Source: an alpha proteobacterium AAP81b
GTDB lineage: Bacteria; Pseudomonadota; Alphaproteobacteria; Sphingomonadales; Sphingomonadaceae
Length of the DNA: 64,000 nucleotides
Assembly (NCBI GenBank): GCA_001295935.1
Contig: LJHX01000164.1
Location: 1 to 64,000, forward strand
Direction: 5' to 3'
Shown: in pieces, positions 1 through 8,158 of the stretch
How positions within the stretch are numbered: the stretch's first letter is position 1
Layout: the number at the start of each line of letters is the position of its first letter
The notes under the pieces: generated by a model
The model's input: the letters and a program-made list of their open reading frames with translations, nothing else
Database searches by the model: none
Told to the model about the DNA's origin: nothing
Translations under genes and position numbers: made by a program

Positions 1-272
1 CCGGCGTCGGCGCGGCGGGCGGTGCCGCCACCGGCGGCGTCGTCGGCGCGCTCCGCAACGCCGGCGAGAATGACGAGGACGCGCATTTCTACGCCGAGGG
101 CGTGTCGCGCGGCGGCACGCTGGTCAGCGTCCGCACCGCCGACGGCCATGCCGCCGCGGCCGAAACGCTGCTGGCGCGGCACAACGCAGTCGATACCCGC
201 GGCCGCCACGAGGAATGGCGCGCCAGTGGCTGGTCGGGCAGCTATCTGCCCGGCGAACGCGACCGCGTCTGA
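1..272 (+). CDS. C-terminal part of a stress-protein-like (YflT-type) protein, cut by window edge
   Basis: Only the last 90 codons are visible; the reading frame starts at base 3 and ends with TGA at 270-272. The visible protein has a Gly/Ala-rich stretch followed by a compact segment containing AHFYAEGVSRGGTLVSVR and ends near EEWRASGW. From memory, this layout matches the C-terminal half of alphaproteobacterial proteins annotated as general stress or YflT-like, which carry a glycine-rich hydrophobic stretch and an alpha/beta domain of unknown biochemical role. The family assignment is inference from pattern only. The next gene starts 68 nt downstream on the same strand behind its own strong ribosome binding site. 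Confidence 0.6.
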   Translation, partial: GVGAAGGAATGGVVGALRNAGENDEDAHFYAEGVSRGGTLVSVRTADGHAAAAETLLARHNAVDTRGRHEEWRASGWSGSYLPGERDRV

Positions 273-340
273 ACCATCGGCACCTGGCTTCCCCGGGCCG
301 GCGTCGTTGACCCGGCGCCCGGCTTTGGGGAAGGAGGGCC

Positions 341-1213
341 ATGGATAGTGGCCCGACCTCGCACAGCTTCATTTCGCAGCGGCTGCGGCTGCATTATGTC
401 GATTGGGGCAACCCTGCGGCGCCGCCGCTGCTGCTGATCCATGGCGGGCGCGATCACTGCCGATCGTGGGATTGGACGGCGCGCGAGTTGCGCCGCGACT
501 GGCATGTCATCGCGCTCGATTGGCGCGGCCATGGCGACTCGGCCTGGTCGCCCGATGGCGATTACAACCTGACCACCTATCTCTATGATCTCGCGCAGCT
601 GATCCATCAGCTCAAGCTGGCGCCGGTGACGATCGTCGCGCATTCGATGGGCGGCGCGGTGGCGCTGCGTTACACCGGGCTCTACCCTGAAAATGTCGCG
701 CGGATCGTCGCCATCGAAGGGCTGGGGCCGAGCCCCAAGATGCTCGCCGAACGCCAGTCGAAGGATTTCGGCCAGCGGCTGCGCGACTGGATCGACGCCA
801 AGCGCGCCGCCGCCGCACGCAGCCCAAGGCGCTATGCGACGCTCGAGGACGCCTTCGAGCGGATGCGCCAGGAGAACAGCTATCTGACCGAGGAACAGGC
901 GCGTCACCTGACCATCCACGGCGCCAGCCGCAACGAGGATGGCAGCTGGTCGTGGAAGTTCGACAATTATTTGAACCTGCCCTGGGTCAATGAGATGCCC
1001 TATGACGATGTCGCGGCGCTGTGGGCGCGGATCAGCTGCCCGACCTTGCTGATCTATGGCGCCAACAGCTGGGCATCGAACCCGGAAAGCGACGGCCGCA
1101 TCCGGCATTTCAGCAATGCGCGCGTGGTGACCTTCGCCGATGCCGGCCATTGGCCGCATCATGACCAGTTCGAGGGCTTCATGCGCGAGGTGAAGGCGTT
1201 TCTGGCGTCCTGA
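341..1213 (+). CDS. alpha/beta hydrolase
   Basis: A 290-aa protein with the classical alpha/beta-hydrolase layout. The oxyanion-hole strand is LLIHGGRDH (about residues 31-39), the nucleophile elbow is AHSMGG with Ser102, and the likely catalytic His is H270 in DAGHWPHH. No signal peptide is visible, so it should act in the cytoplasm. The start at 341 is supported by an AGGAGG-like site directly upstream. Such proteins are esterases, haloalkane-type or C-C hydrolases; the substrate cannot be read from the sequence. The gene is followed by a palindromic repeat element rather than a simple terminator. Confidence 0.9.
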   Translation: MDSGPTSHSFISQRLRLHYVDWGNPAAPPLLLIHGGRDHCRSWDWTARELRRDWHVIALDWRGHGDSAWSPDGDYNLTTYLYDLAQLIHQLKLAPVTIVAHSMGGAVALRYTGLYPENVARIVAIEGLGPSPKMLAERQSKDFGQRLRDWIDAKRAAAARSPRRYATLEDAFERMRQENSYLTEEQARHLTIHGASRNEDGSWSWKFDNYLNLPWVNEMPYDDVAALWARISCPTLLIYGANSWASNPESDGRIRHFSNARVVTFADAGHWPHHDQFEGFMREVKAFLAS

Positions 1214-1234
1214 GGGCCGGCGGCGTCGCTTAGA

Positions 1235-1371
1235 CCCCTCTCCCGCCTGCGGGAGAGGCGACTCACCGACTTCGGCGAGCGGGTGAGGGTGTTTTTCTGC
1301 TGCGCAGATCGGGTACACCCTCACCCGGCGCGCTGGCGCGCGACTCGCCTCTCCCGCACGCGGGAGAGGGG
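1235..1371. repeat. composite palindromic repeat between hydrolase and aldo/keto reductase
   Basis: Two 27-bp arms (1235-1261 and 1345-1371) are inverted copies with a single mismatch. Each arm is itself a palindrome of the form CTCTCCCGC-NN-GCGGGAGAG. A second pair of nested arms (about 1279-1292 and 1315-1328, GGGTGAGGGTGT/ACACCCTCACCC) sits inside. It resembles the REP/BIME class of interspersed palindromes and shares the CTCCCGC...GCGGGAG core with the elements near 51.6, 57.8 and 62.7 kb. An ATG inside it opens a spurious N-terminal extension of the next gene. Confidence 0.8.
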
Positions 1372-1390
1372 CAGGCGGTGGAGACACTTC

Positions 1391-2371
1391 GTGAAGTACG
1401 TCAAACTCGGCAACACCGGCCTCAAAGTGTCGCGGCTGTGCCTCGGCTGCATGACCTATGGCGAGCCCGGCCGCGGCGCGCATGAATGGACCCTCGGCGA
1501 GGCCGAGAGCCGGCCGTTCTTCGAACAGGCGATCGCCGTCGGCATCAACTTCTTCGATACCGCCAATGTCTATTCCGACGGCACCTCGGAGGAAATCACC
1601 GGCCGCGCACTGCGCGACTTCGGGCGGCGCGACGAGCTGGTCGTCGCCACCAAGGTCCATGGCCCCTGGGGGTCGGGTCCCAACCAGGGCGGGCTGTCGC
1701 GGAAAGCGATCTTCCAGGCGATCGACGATTCGCTGCGCCGCCTCGGCATGGATTATGTCGATCTCTACCAGATCCACCGCTTCGATCCCGATACGCCGCT
1801 CGAGGAAACGCTCGAGGCGCTCCACGACGTCGTCCGCGCCGGCAAGGTCCGCTATCTCGGCGCGTCGTCGATGCACGCCTGGCAGTTCATGAAGGCGCTG
1901 GCGCTGCAGCAACGCCATGGCTGGGCGCGCTTCGTCGTCATGCAGAACCATTTGAACTTGCTCTACCGCGAGGAGGAGCGCGAAATGCTGCCGCTGTGCC
2001 GCGATCAGGGCATCGGCGTTATCCCCTGGTCACCACTGGCGCGCGGCCGTCTGACGCGCGATTGGGACGAAGCGACAACACGCTCGGGGCTCGATCACTT
2101 CGGCAACCTCATCTACCGCCGCACCGAGGACGCCGACCGCAAGGTCGCCGAGGCGGTGGCGAGCGTCGCCGCGGCACGCGGGCTGCCGCGGGCGCAGGTG
2201 GCACTCGCCTGGCTGCTGCAAGTGCCGGGGGTGACGGCGCCGATTGTCGGCGCGTCGAAGCCGGGGCATCTCGAGGATGCGGTGGCAGCGTTGGAGGTGG
2301 TGCTAACGAAGGAGGAAGTCGCGGCGCTGGAGGCGGGGTATATTCCGCATGCGGTGTCGGGGTTTCGCTAA
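1391..2371 (+). CDS. aldo/keto reductase
   Basis: A 326-aa NADPH-dependent oxidoreductase of the single-domain TIM-barrel aldo/keto reductase family. With the GTG start at 1391 the catalytic tetrad is visible: Asp56 and Tyr61 (FFDTANVYSDG), Lys88 (VATKVHG) and His129 (YQIHR). The sequence style (VKYVKLGNTGLKVSRLCLG at the N-terminus) matches the YajO/YghZ-like group that reduces aldehydes and ketones. An ATG at 1283 would give a longer protein, but that extension is encoded by the palindromic repeat. GTG 1391 has a GGTGGAG site about 8 nt upstream and matches the family's usual N-terminus, so I prefer it. Confidence 0.9.
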   Translation: MKYVKLGNTGLKVSRLCLGCMTYGEPGRGAHEWTLGEAESRPFFEQAIAVGINFFDTANVYSDGTSEEITGRALRDFGRRDELVVATKVHGPWGSGPNQGGLSRKAIFQAIDDSLRRLGMDYVDLYQIHRFDPDTPLEETLEALHDVVRAGKVRYLGASSMHAWQFMKALALQQRHGWARFVVMQNHLNLLYREEEREMLPLCRDQGIGVIPWSPLARGRLTRDWDEATTRSGLDHFGNLIYRRTEDADRKVAEAVASVAAARGLPRAQVALAWLLQVPGVTAPIVGASKPGHLEDAVAALEVVLTKEEVAALEAGYIPHAVSGFR

Positions 2372-2400
2372 GCCGGGCCGCAGCCGGCTGGGAACTCACC

Positions 2401-2471
2401 GTCACACCCGCGAAAGCGGGTGCCCATCGCCCCAAGCGCAGGAGATGGGCCCCCGCGTTCGCGAGGGTGAC
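2401..2471. repeat. imperfect palindromic repeat (CCCGCGAAAGCGGG type)
   Basis: The segment folds back on itself: the arms at 2401-2428 and 2444-2471 are inverted copies with about four mismatches, and the left arm contains the smaller hairpin ACCCGC-GAAA-GCGGGT. Elements of this kind are scattered between genes in many proteobacteria. It lies between two converging genes (aldo/keto reductase and icd). Confidence 0.7.
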
Positions 2472-2530
2472 GCTTGTGTAGTTTTACGGCCACCGCAACT
2501 GTGTGGAGCGAAGCGGCTCCAGACAAAAGC

Positions 2531-2566
2531 GGGTCAAGGGGCTCAGCCCCTTGCCGCCGGAGGCCC
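2531..2566. repeat. 36-bp repeat, inverted identical copy at 7959-7994
   Basis: These 36 bases are an exact reverse complement of 7959-7994. The core AAGGGGCT-...-AGCCCCTT forms a hairpin, and the right end GCCGCCGGAGGCCC recurs at 8136-8149. It lies 5 nt beyond the icd stop codon, so it may also shape the 3' end of that transcript. Confidence 0.85.
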
Positions 2567-2571
2567 TTTTC

Positions 2572-3789
2572 CTACCCCTTGGCGATCGCCGCATCCAGAT
2601 TGGCGCGGATCGCCTCGAAGAACTTCTCGGTCGTCATCCACGCCTGGTCGGGGCCGATCAGCAGTGCCAGGTCCTTGGTCATCGCGCCGCTTTCGACCGT
2701 TTCGATGCAGATGCGTTCGAGGGTTTCGGCGAAGCGGGTGACTTCGGGGGTGTTGTCGATCTTGCCGCGGTGCTTGAGGCCGCCGGTCCAGGCGAAGATT
2801 GAGGCGATCGGGTTGGTGCTGGTCGGCTTGCCTTCCTGGTGCATGCGGAAGTGGCGGGTGACGGTACCGTGGGCGGCTTCGGCCTCGACGGTCTTGCCGT
2901 CCGGCGTGAGCAGGATCGACGTCATCAGCCCCAAGGAGCCATAGCCCTGCGCGACCATGTCCGACTGGACGTCGCCGTCGTAGTTCTTGCACGCCCAGAT
3001 GAACTTGCCCGACCATTTCAGGGCAGAGGCGACGAGATCGTCGATCAGGCGGTGTTCATAGACGATGCCGAGCTTCTTGTACTGGCTCTTGAACTCGTTG
3101 ACGTACATTTCCTCGAACAGATCCTTGAAGCGGCCGTCGTAGCCCTTGAGGATGGTGTTCTTGGTCGAAAGATAGACCGGCCATTGCCGCTGCAGGCCGT
3201 AGTTCAGGCAGGCGCGGGCGAAATCGCGGATCGAATCGTCGAGGTTGTACATGCCCATGGCGACGCCGGCGCTGGGATAGTCGAAAACTTCATGTTCGAT
3301 GACCTGGCCGTCCTGGCCTTCCCAGCGCATCGTCAGCTTGCCGGGACCGGGCACCTTGAAATCGGTGGCGCGATACTGGTCGCCAAAGGCGTGGCGGCCG
3401 ATGACGATCGGGTCGGTCCAGCCCGGCACGAGGCGGGGGACCGACTTGATGACGATCGGCTCGCGGAAGACGACGCCGCCCAAAATGTTGCGGATGGTGC
3501 CGTTCGGCGATTTCCACATGCGCTTGAGGTCGAACTCCTTCACCCGCGCCTCGTCGGGGGTGATGGTGGCACATTTCACCCCGACGCCGAATTCGCGGAT
3601 GGCGTTGGCGGAGGCGACGGTGACCTTGTCGTCGGTCTCGTCGCGATGCTCGATGCCGAGGTCGTAGTATTTCAGCTCGACGTCGAGATAGGGCAGGATC
3701 AGCTGCTCGCGGATCCACGCCCAGATGATCCGGGTCATCTCGTCGCCATCGAGTTCGACGACGGGGTTTTCGACCTTGATCTTGGGCAT
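2572..3789 (-). CDS. icd: NADP-dependent isocitrate dehydrogenase
   Basis: A 405-aa TCA-cycle enzyme that oxidatively decarboxylates isocitrate to 2-oxoglutarate with NADP. It is the eukaryote-like homodimeric type usual in alphaproteobacteria: the N-terminus [20 protein letters not shown], the substrate loop [12 protein letters not shown] and the segments [16 protein letters not shown] and [11 protein letters not shown] are all diagnostic. Full length for the family. The frame stays open a further 38 codons upstream, but the start at 3789 has GAGGA upstream and matches the conserved N-terminus. It is monocistronic, followed by the 36-bp repeat. Confidence 0.97.
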   Translation of the reverse strand: MPKIKVENPVVELDGDEMTRIIWAWIREQLILPYLDVELKYYDLGIEHRDETDDKVTVASANAIREFGVGVKCATITPDEARVKEFDLKRMWKSPNGTIRNILGGVVFREPIVIKSVPRLVPGWTDPIVIGRHAFGDQYRATDFKVPGPGKLTMRWEGQDGQVIEHEVFDYPSAGVAMGMYNLDDSIRDFARACLNYGLQRQWPVYLSTKNTILKGYDGRFKDLFEEMYVNEFKSQYKKLGIVYEHRLIDDLVASALKWSGKFIWACKNYDGDVQSDMVAQGYGSLGLMTSILLTPDGKTVEAEAAHGTVTRHFRMHQEGKPTSTNPIASIFAWTGGLKHRGKIDNTPEVTRFAETLERICIETVESGAMTKDLALLIGPDQAWMTTEKFFEAIRANLDAAIAKG

Positions 3790-3853
3790 GGGAATCCTCG
3801 GGGGCAGTGTGCGACTGGCTTGCGTCTGTCCTAGGGGCCGGGCGGGCGCAGGG

Positions 3854-4411
3854 TCAAGAACGCTTGCCGCCCACCGGGGGCAGGCGCGCCCCGAGCGCGG
3901 CAAGATCGGGCAGAACCTCGGTCAGCCGGGCGAGGTTCGGCGGCGCGAAGCCGGCGGCGGCGATATGATCGAGCAGCGCCTGGAAGGGCGCCCAATAGTC
4001 GCCGGGGCCGAGCAGCCAGATCGGCTTGTCGTGCAGGCCGAGCTCGCGCCAGGTCATCGATTCGAACAGCTCGTCGAGGGTGCCGATCGAGCCGGGCAGG
4101 GCGATGATCGCGTCGGCGCGGGCGTGCATCTCGGCCTTGCGGGCGTGCAGGGTCTCGACGACGAGCAGTTCGCCGATGTCGGGCTGGGCGATTTCTTCGG
4201 TCATCAGGAAGCGCGGGATGATGCCGACGACATGGCCGCCGGCTGCCGCCGCGGCGCGCGCCGCGACCCCCATCAGCCCGACGCCGCCGCCGCCATAGAC
4301 CAGGGTGACGCCGCGCGCCGCGCAAAGCGCGCCGAGCGCCGCCGCCGTTGCGGCATGGGCGGGGTCGCGGCCGGGACGCGAGCCGCAGAACAGGAGCAGG
4401 GAGGACATCAT
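3854..4411 (-). CDS. LOG-family (TIGR00730) nucleotide-binding protein
   Basis: A 185-aa Rossmann-fold protein of the LOG family (cytokinin riboside 5'-monophosphate phosphoribohydrolase-like), which hydrolyses nucleoside 5'-monophosphates to base plus ribose phosphate. Visible are the N-terminal [11 protein letters not shown] nucleotide loop, [11 protein letters not shown] and the active-site loop. That loop reads [13 protein letters not shown] instead of the usual PGGxGTxxE, so one Gly is replaced by Ser. Two adjacent ATGs (4411 and 4408) share the GAGGAAGG site just upstream, and either could be used. The gene is divergent from psd. Confidence 0.85.
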   Translation of the reverse strand: MMSSLLLFCGSRPGRDPAHAATAAALGALCAARGVTLVYGGGGVGLMGVAARAAAAAGGHVVGIIPRFLMTEEIAQPDIGELLVVETLHARKAEMHARADAIIALPGSIGTLDELFESMTWRELGLHDKPIWLLGPGDYWAPFQALLDHIAAAGFAPPNLARLTEVLPDLAALGARLPPVGGKRS

Positions 4412-4523
4412 CCTTCCTCGCTAGTCGTTGCGGTACGGCTTGTCAGCCTGCGTCGGCGCACGGCCTTGCGTGGGTGCGCCGCCATTTGCACGCGGCGTGG
4501 TGGTCGAGTAAGCCACCCGCCTG

Positions 4524-5291
4524 ATGAGTGAGCTTCCGACCGACTTCGAGACTGTTTCCGATTCCCCGCTCGCCGTGGTGCCGGGCGAATCCGCCCGCTA
4601 CCGCTTCCCGGCGCTGCACCCCGAGGGCCGCAAGTTCGTCGGCGCCGCCGGCGCCGCGGTGCTGGTGACGGGGTTCATCCTCGAATGGGATGTCGTCGCC
4701 TGGCTGTTGTTCGGGCTGACGATCTGGATCGCCGCCTTCTTCCGCGATCCGATCCGGGTGACGCCGCTTGGCGACGACCTGATCGTCTCGCCCGCCGATG
4801 GCCTGATCAGCCTGATCACCACCGTCGAGCCGCCGCGCCAGCTCGCCGGCGAGGGCGGGCTGCCGCCGGGGCCGTGCACGCGGATCTCGGTGTTCATGAG
4901 CGTCTTCGATGTCCATGTGAACCGCTCGCCGATCGCCGGCACAATCAGCCGCATCGTCTATGTGCCCGGCAAGTTCCTGAACGCCGACCTCGACAAGGCC
5001 AGCGACGACAATGAGCGGCAGTATTTCATCGTCGAGGATGCCGCCGGCCGGCGCGTCGCCTTCACCCAGATCGCCGGGCTGGTGGCGCGGCGCATCATCC
5101 GCTTCGTCGAGCCCGGCGCGCGTGTCGATGCCGGCACGCGCATCGGGCTGATCCGCTTCGGCAGCCGTGTCGATGTCTATCTGCCCGCCGATTTCGGCCC
5201 GGCGGTCATCGTCGGCCAGCGCGCCATCGCTGGCGAGACGGTGCTGGCGCGGCGCGGTACCGTCGCGAGCCCCTGCGGCATCGCGCAATAG
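4524..5291 (+). CDS. psd: phosphatidylserine decarboxylase proenzyme, short type
   Basis: A 255-aa proenzyme that makes phosphatidylethanolamine from phosphatidylserine in the inner membrane. Hydrophobic stretches (about 40-72) precede the catalytic core. The self-cleavage triad is visible: Asp92 (SPADG), His131 (FDVHVN) and Ser214 in RFGSRVDVY. Cleavage at Gly213-Ser214 would yield the beta chain and a pyruvoyl-alpha chain. The GSRVD type site places it in the short PSD group. pssA follows 14 nt downstream, so substrate and product enzymes are co-transcribed. Confidence 0.96.
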   Translation: MSELPTDFETVSDSPLAVVPGESARYRFPALHPEGRKFVGAAGAAVLVTGFILEWDVVAWLLFGLTIWIAAFFRDPIRVTPLGDDLIVSPADGLISLITTVEPPRQLAGEGGLPPGPCTRISVFMSVFDVHVNRSPIAGTISRIVYVPGKFLNADLDKASDDNERQYFIVEDAAGRRVAFTQIAGLVARRIIRFVEPGARVDAGTRIGLIRFGSRVDVYLPADFGPAVIVGQRAIAGETVLARRGTVASPCGIAQ

Positions 5292-5305
5292 ATGACAGCA
5301 CCATA

Positions 5306-6067
5306 ATGGCAGTGCCTCGGGCCGCGATCCCGATCCGCGCGCTCATCCCCAACGCCGTTACCGTGCTGGCGCTGTGCTCGGGGCTGACCGGCGTGCGCTT
5401 CGCCATCGGCGGCGAATGGGAAAAGGCGGTGGCGGCGGTGATCGTCGCCGCGGTGCTCGACGGCATCGACGGCCGCATCGCGCGGCTCTTGAAGGGCACC
5501 AGCCGCTTCGGCGCCGAGCTCGATTCGCTTTCCGATGTCACGGCGTTCGGCGTCGCGCCGGCGCTGATCGTCTATCTCTGGTCGCTGCAGAATGTGCCGG
5601 GCTTCGGTTGGGTGCTGGCCCTGGCGCACGCCGTCAGCTGTGCCTTGCGGCTGGCGCGCTTCAACGCCGGGCTCGATACCGAAGGCGCCCCGCACAAGCG
5701 CCTCGGCTACCTCACCGGCGTCCCGGCGCCGGTGGGTGCGGCGCTCACGCTCAGCCCGTTGTTCCTGGCCTTCTGGATCGAGCCGTTGCTGCTCGGCGAG
5801 ATGGCGGCGCGCGCCGGGCTGGTCGGCGCGGTGACGCTGGGCAGCGCGGCGCTGATGGCGTCGAACCTGCCGACCTACAGCTGGGGGGCGGTACGGCTGC
5901 GCCCCGCCTGGCGGCTGCCGGCGCTTGCCGGAGTCGGGCTATACGCCGGGGCGCTGTTCTCCGCGCCATGGATGACCTTGACGCTGACGACGCTCGCCTA
6001 TGCCGCCACCATCCCGTTCTCGGTGCGCAGCTATGCCAGGCTCAAGCGTCGCGAAGCGCTTGGCTGA
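5306..6067 (+). CDS. pssA: CDP-diacylglycerol--serine O-phosphatidyltransferase
   Basis: A 253-aa multi-pass membrane enzyme that condenses CDP-diacylglycerol with serine to phosphatidylserine, the substrate of the preceding psd. The CDP-alcohol phosphatidyltransferase signature is clear: DGIDGRIAR followed by GAELDSLSD (around residues 52-73, pattern DGxxAR-x8-GxxxDxxxD). The gene lies 14 nt after psd. Its last 37 nt overlap, on the opposite strand, the end of a small membrane-protein gene. Confidence 0.95.
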   Translation: MAVPRAAIPIRALIPNAVTVLALCSGLTGVRFAIGGEWEKAVAAVIVAAVLDGIDGRIARLLKGTSRFGAELDSLSDVTAFGVAPALIVYLWSLQNVPGFGWVLALAHAVSCALRLARFNAGLDTEGAPHKRLGYLTGVPAPVGAALTLSPLFLAFWIEPLLLGEMAARAGLVGAVTLGSAALMASNLPTYSWGAVRLRPAWRLPALAGVGLYAGALFSAPWMTLTLTTLAYAATIPFSVRSYARLKRREALG

Positions 6068-6198
6068 GTGGCGGGGCGCCGCGGCACGCCGCGCAGCGCC
6101 AGGGTGAGCACGCCGAAACGCTCGCCGATCATTGCCGCGACACAGGCATAGGTTGCGGCGAAGGCGATCATGGTCAAGACTGTCAGCAGCAGGGTCAT
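6031..6198 (-). CDS. 55-aa single-pass membrane microprotein under SOS (LexA) control
   Basis: Too short for usual gene calling, but well supported. ATG at 6198 has AGGAAG six bases upstream, and TAG lies at 6031-6033. The protein starts MTLLLTVLTMIAFAATYACV and has one hydrophobic segment (about residues 3-24), then GERFGVLTLALRG and a basic, Pro/Ser-rich tail with several Arg. Upstream sits a near-consensus sigma70 promoter whose spacer carries a perfect GTTC-N7-GTTC LexA box, 31 nt before the ATG. I know no family for it. By architecture it resembles damage-induced small division inhibitors such as Caulobacter SidA, but that function is inference only. Confidence 0.7.
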   Translation of the reverse strand: MTLLLTVLTMIAFAATYACVAAMIGERFGVLTLALRGVPRRPATQPSASRRLSLA

Positions 6199-6224
6199 GG
6201 CTGGCTTCCTGTGGTTGGATCGGG

Positions 6225-6253
6225 ATAATGTTCCCGTTATGTTCTGGTGTCAA
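6225..6253 (-). promoter_or_regulatory. sigma70 promoter of the 55-aa membrane protein
   Basis: Read on the minus strand: -35 TTGACA (6248-6253, perfect consensus), a 17-bp spacer, and -10 CATTAT (6225-6230). The spacing is ideal and the element points at the 55-aa gene, leaving a leader of roughly 20-25 nt. The LexA box occupies the spacer and touches the -10, the classic position for full repression. Confidence 0.8.
6230..6244. promoter_or_regulatory. LexA box (GTTC-N7-GTTC)
   Basis: The plus strand reads GTTCCCGTTATGTTC, a perfect match to the alphaproteobacterial LexA operator GTTC-N7-GTTC. It lies within the promoter of the 55-aa gene on the minus strand. The acyl-CoA synthetase start is 86 nt away on the plus strand, so an effect on that gene is possible but less likely. 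Confidence 0.8.
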
Positions 6254-6329
6254 GCACCTTTGCCAAGCGCCATTGCATCGCCGCGGGCCCGCCGGCTAAC
6301 AAGACCGCAACAATCGCTGGGGAGCGCAC

Positions 6330-7952
6330 ATGCACGGTACCATGCAGGACTGGCCTTTGCTGGTCTGGAAGCTGATCGACCACGCCGCGCTCTACCATGG
6401 CGACCGCGAGGTGGTGGCGCTGACCTGCGAAGGCGATGAGGTCCGCAGCAACTGGAGGACGATCCGCGACCGTGCCCGGCAGGTGGCCGCCGCGTTGCGC
6501 CGGCTCGGTATCGCGCCGGGCGATCGCGTCGCGACGCTCGCCTGGAACACCCACCGTCATGTCGAAAGTTGGTACGGGATTTCGGGGATGGGCGGCGTCG
6601 CCCATACCATCAACCCGCGGCTGTTCGACGATCAGATCGTCTATATCGCCAACCACGCCGAAGACCGGGTGCTGTTCTTCGACCTGACCTTCGTGCCGCT
6701 GGTCGAGCGCCTGACACCGCGGCTGACGTCGATCGAGCATTTCGTCCTCTTGACCGACCGCGCCCATATGCCGGCGTCGTCGCTCGACCTGCTTTGTTAT
6801 GAGGAGCTGCTCGCCGCGGAAAGCGCCGACACCCCCTGGACGACGGTCGATGAAAACGCCCCGGCGGGGCTGTGCTACACCAGCGGCACCACCGGCAATC
6901 CCAAGGGCGTCCAGTACAGCCACCGCTCCAACGTCCTGCACGCCATGGCGGCGGCGGCGACCGATACCTTCGGGATGAGCGCCCAGACGGTCGTCTTTCC
7001 GGTCGTCCCGATGTACCACGCCAATGCCTGGTCGATCCCCTATGTCGCGGCGCTGACCGGCGCCAAGCTGGTGCTGGCGGGGCCGAATTTCGATCCGCCG
7101 ACGATCCAGCGGATGATCGTCGCCGAGGGTGCCGACCTGGCGCTGGCGGTGCCGACGATCTGGCTCGGGCTGCTCCAGCATCTCGAAAAGCATGGCGGCG
7201 GCCTTGGGCGGCTCAACCGTACGGCGATCGGTGGTTCGGCGGTGCCGCGCGCGCTGATCGAACAGTTCGCCGCGCATGGCGTTACCGTCCTGCAGCTTTG
7301 GGGGATGACCGAAATGTCGCCACTCGGCACCGTCGGTACGCCCTGCGCGCGGGTGGCGGCGCTGCCGCTCGATGGCCAGATCGACTATCGCACCAAGCAG
7401 GGCCGCGCGACCTTCGGGGTCGAGATGAAGATCGTCGGCGATGATGGCGGCGAGCTGCCACGCGACGGCAAGGCCTTCGGCCGGCTGCTGGTCAAGGGGC
7501 CGTGGATCGTCGGCAGCTATTTCAAGGGCGACGGCGGCCAGGTGACCGATGCCGAGGGCTGGTTCGATACCGGCGACGTCGCGACGATCGATGCGGGCGG
7601 CTATATGCAAATCGTCGACCGGTCGAAGGATGTCATCAAGTCGGGCGGCGAATGGATCAGCTCGATCGACCTCGAAAATGCCGCGGTCGGCGCGCCGGGG
7701 GTCGCCGAGGCAGCGGTGATCGGCGTGCCGCACCCGAAGTGGGACGAGCGGCCGCTGCTGCTGGTGCGCGCCAAGGACGGCGCGACGGTGACCAAGGCCG
7801 GGGTGCTCGACTATCTGTCGGACAAGATCGCAAAATGGTGGCTGCCCGACGATGTGCTGATCGTCGACGAGCTGCCGCATACCGCCACCGGCAAGCTGCT
7901 CAAGACGGCGCTGCGCGAGAAGTACAAGGATTACCGCCTGCCGACGGCGTGA
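6330..7952 (+). CDS. long- or medium-chain fatty acid--CoA ligase (AMP-forming)
   Basis: A 540-aa adenylate-forming enzyme that activates fatty acids to acyl-CoA using ATP. The P-loop [12 protein letters not shown] lies near residue 183, [11 protein letters not shown] is the A5 region, [12 protein letters not shown] carries the ribose-binding Asp, and [15 protein letters not shown] is the hinge and core A8 motif; the C-terminal catalytic Lys is in TATGKLLKT. Full length for the family. It resembles AlkK-like medium-chain ligases, so the chain-length preference is open. It stands alone between the SOS promoter region and a repeat cluster. Confidence 0.93.
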   Translation: MHGTMQDWPLLVWKLIDHAALYHGDREVVALTCEGDEVRSNWRTIRDRARQVAAALRRLGIAPGDRVATLAWNTHRHVESWYGISGMGGVAHTINPRLFDDQIVYIANHAEDRVLFFDLTFVPLVERLTPRLTSIEHFVLLTDRAHMPASSLDLLCYEELLAAESADTPWTTVDENAPAGLCYTSGTTGNPKGVQYSHRSNVLHAMAAAATDTFGMSAQTVVFPVVPMYHANAWSIPYVAALTGAKLVLAGPNFDPPTIQRMIVAEGADLALAVPTIWLGLLQHLEKHGGGLGRLNRTAIGGSAVPRALIEQFAAHGVTVLQLWGMTEMSPLGTVGTPCARVAALPLDGQIDYRTKQGRATFGVEMKIVGDDGGELPRDGKAFGRLLVKGPWIVGSYFKGDGGQVTDAEGWFDTGDVATIDAGGYMQIVDRSKDVIKSGGEWISSIDLENAAVGAPGVAEAAVIGVPHPKWDERPLLLVRAKDGATVTKAGVLDYLSDKIAKWWLPDDVLIVDELPHTATGKLLKTALREKYKDYRLPTA

Positions 7953-7958
7953 AGAAGA

Positions 7959-8149
7959 GGGCCTCCGGCGGCAAGGGGCTGAGCCCCTTGACCCACCTAT
8001 GTTCTGTGCCGGCATAAAATAAAAGTGGGTCCAGGGCCTCAGGCCCTGGCCGCGGGTACCCAGCCAAACAAGCGCGCGCGAAGCAGTTGCCCACCTTTGG
8101 GAACCGTCATCGCGCGCTTGTTTGGCTGGGAGCCCGCCGCCGGAGGCCC
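7959..8149. repeat. nested composite palindrome, about 190 bp
   Basis: Four layers are visible. The outer arms 7959-7972 and 8136-8149 are exact 14-bp inverted copies. The first 36 bp (7959-7994) equal the reverse complement of 2531-2566. A hairpin around 8034-8050 reads CCAGGGCCT-C-AGGCCCTGG. Inner arms 8059-8078 and 8111-8130 are perfect 20-bp inverted copies separated by 32 nt. A T-run (8150-8157) follows, which could end transcription from the acyl-CoA synthetase side. It lies between two convergent genes and encodes nothing visible. Confidence 0.75.
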
Positions 8150-8158
8150 TTTTTTTTC

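Noticed and set aside
1283-1390. N-terminal extension of the aldo/keto reductase from ATG 1283
   Set aside because: The extension is encoded by the palindromic repeat and does not resemble the family; GTG 1391 fits better.
242-1951. Long minus-strand open frame antisense to the hydrolase and aldo/keto reductase
   Set aside because: Arg/Ala/Gly-rich without recognisable motifs; it mirrors two well-supported plus-strand genes. High GC makes long antisense frames common here, as also at 6237-8204, 19555-21270 and 23151-25388.
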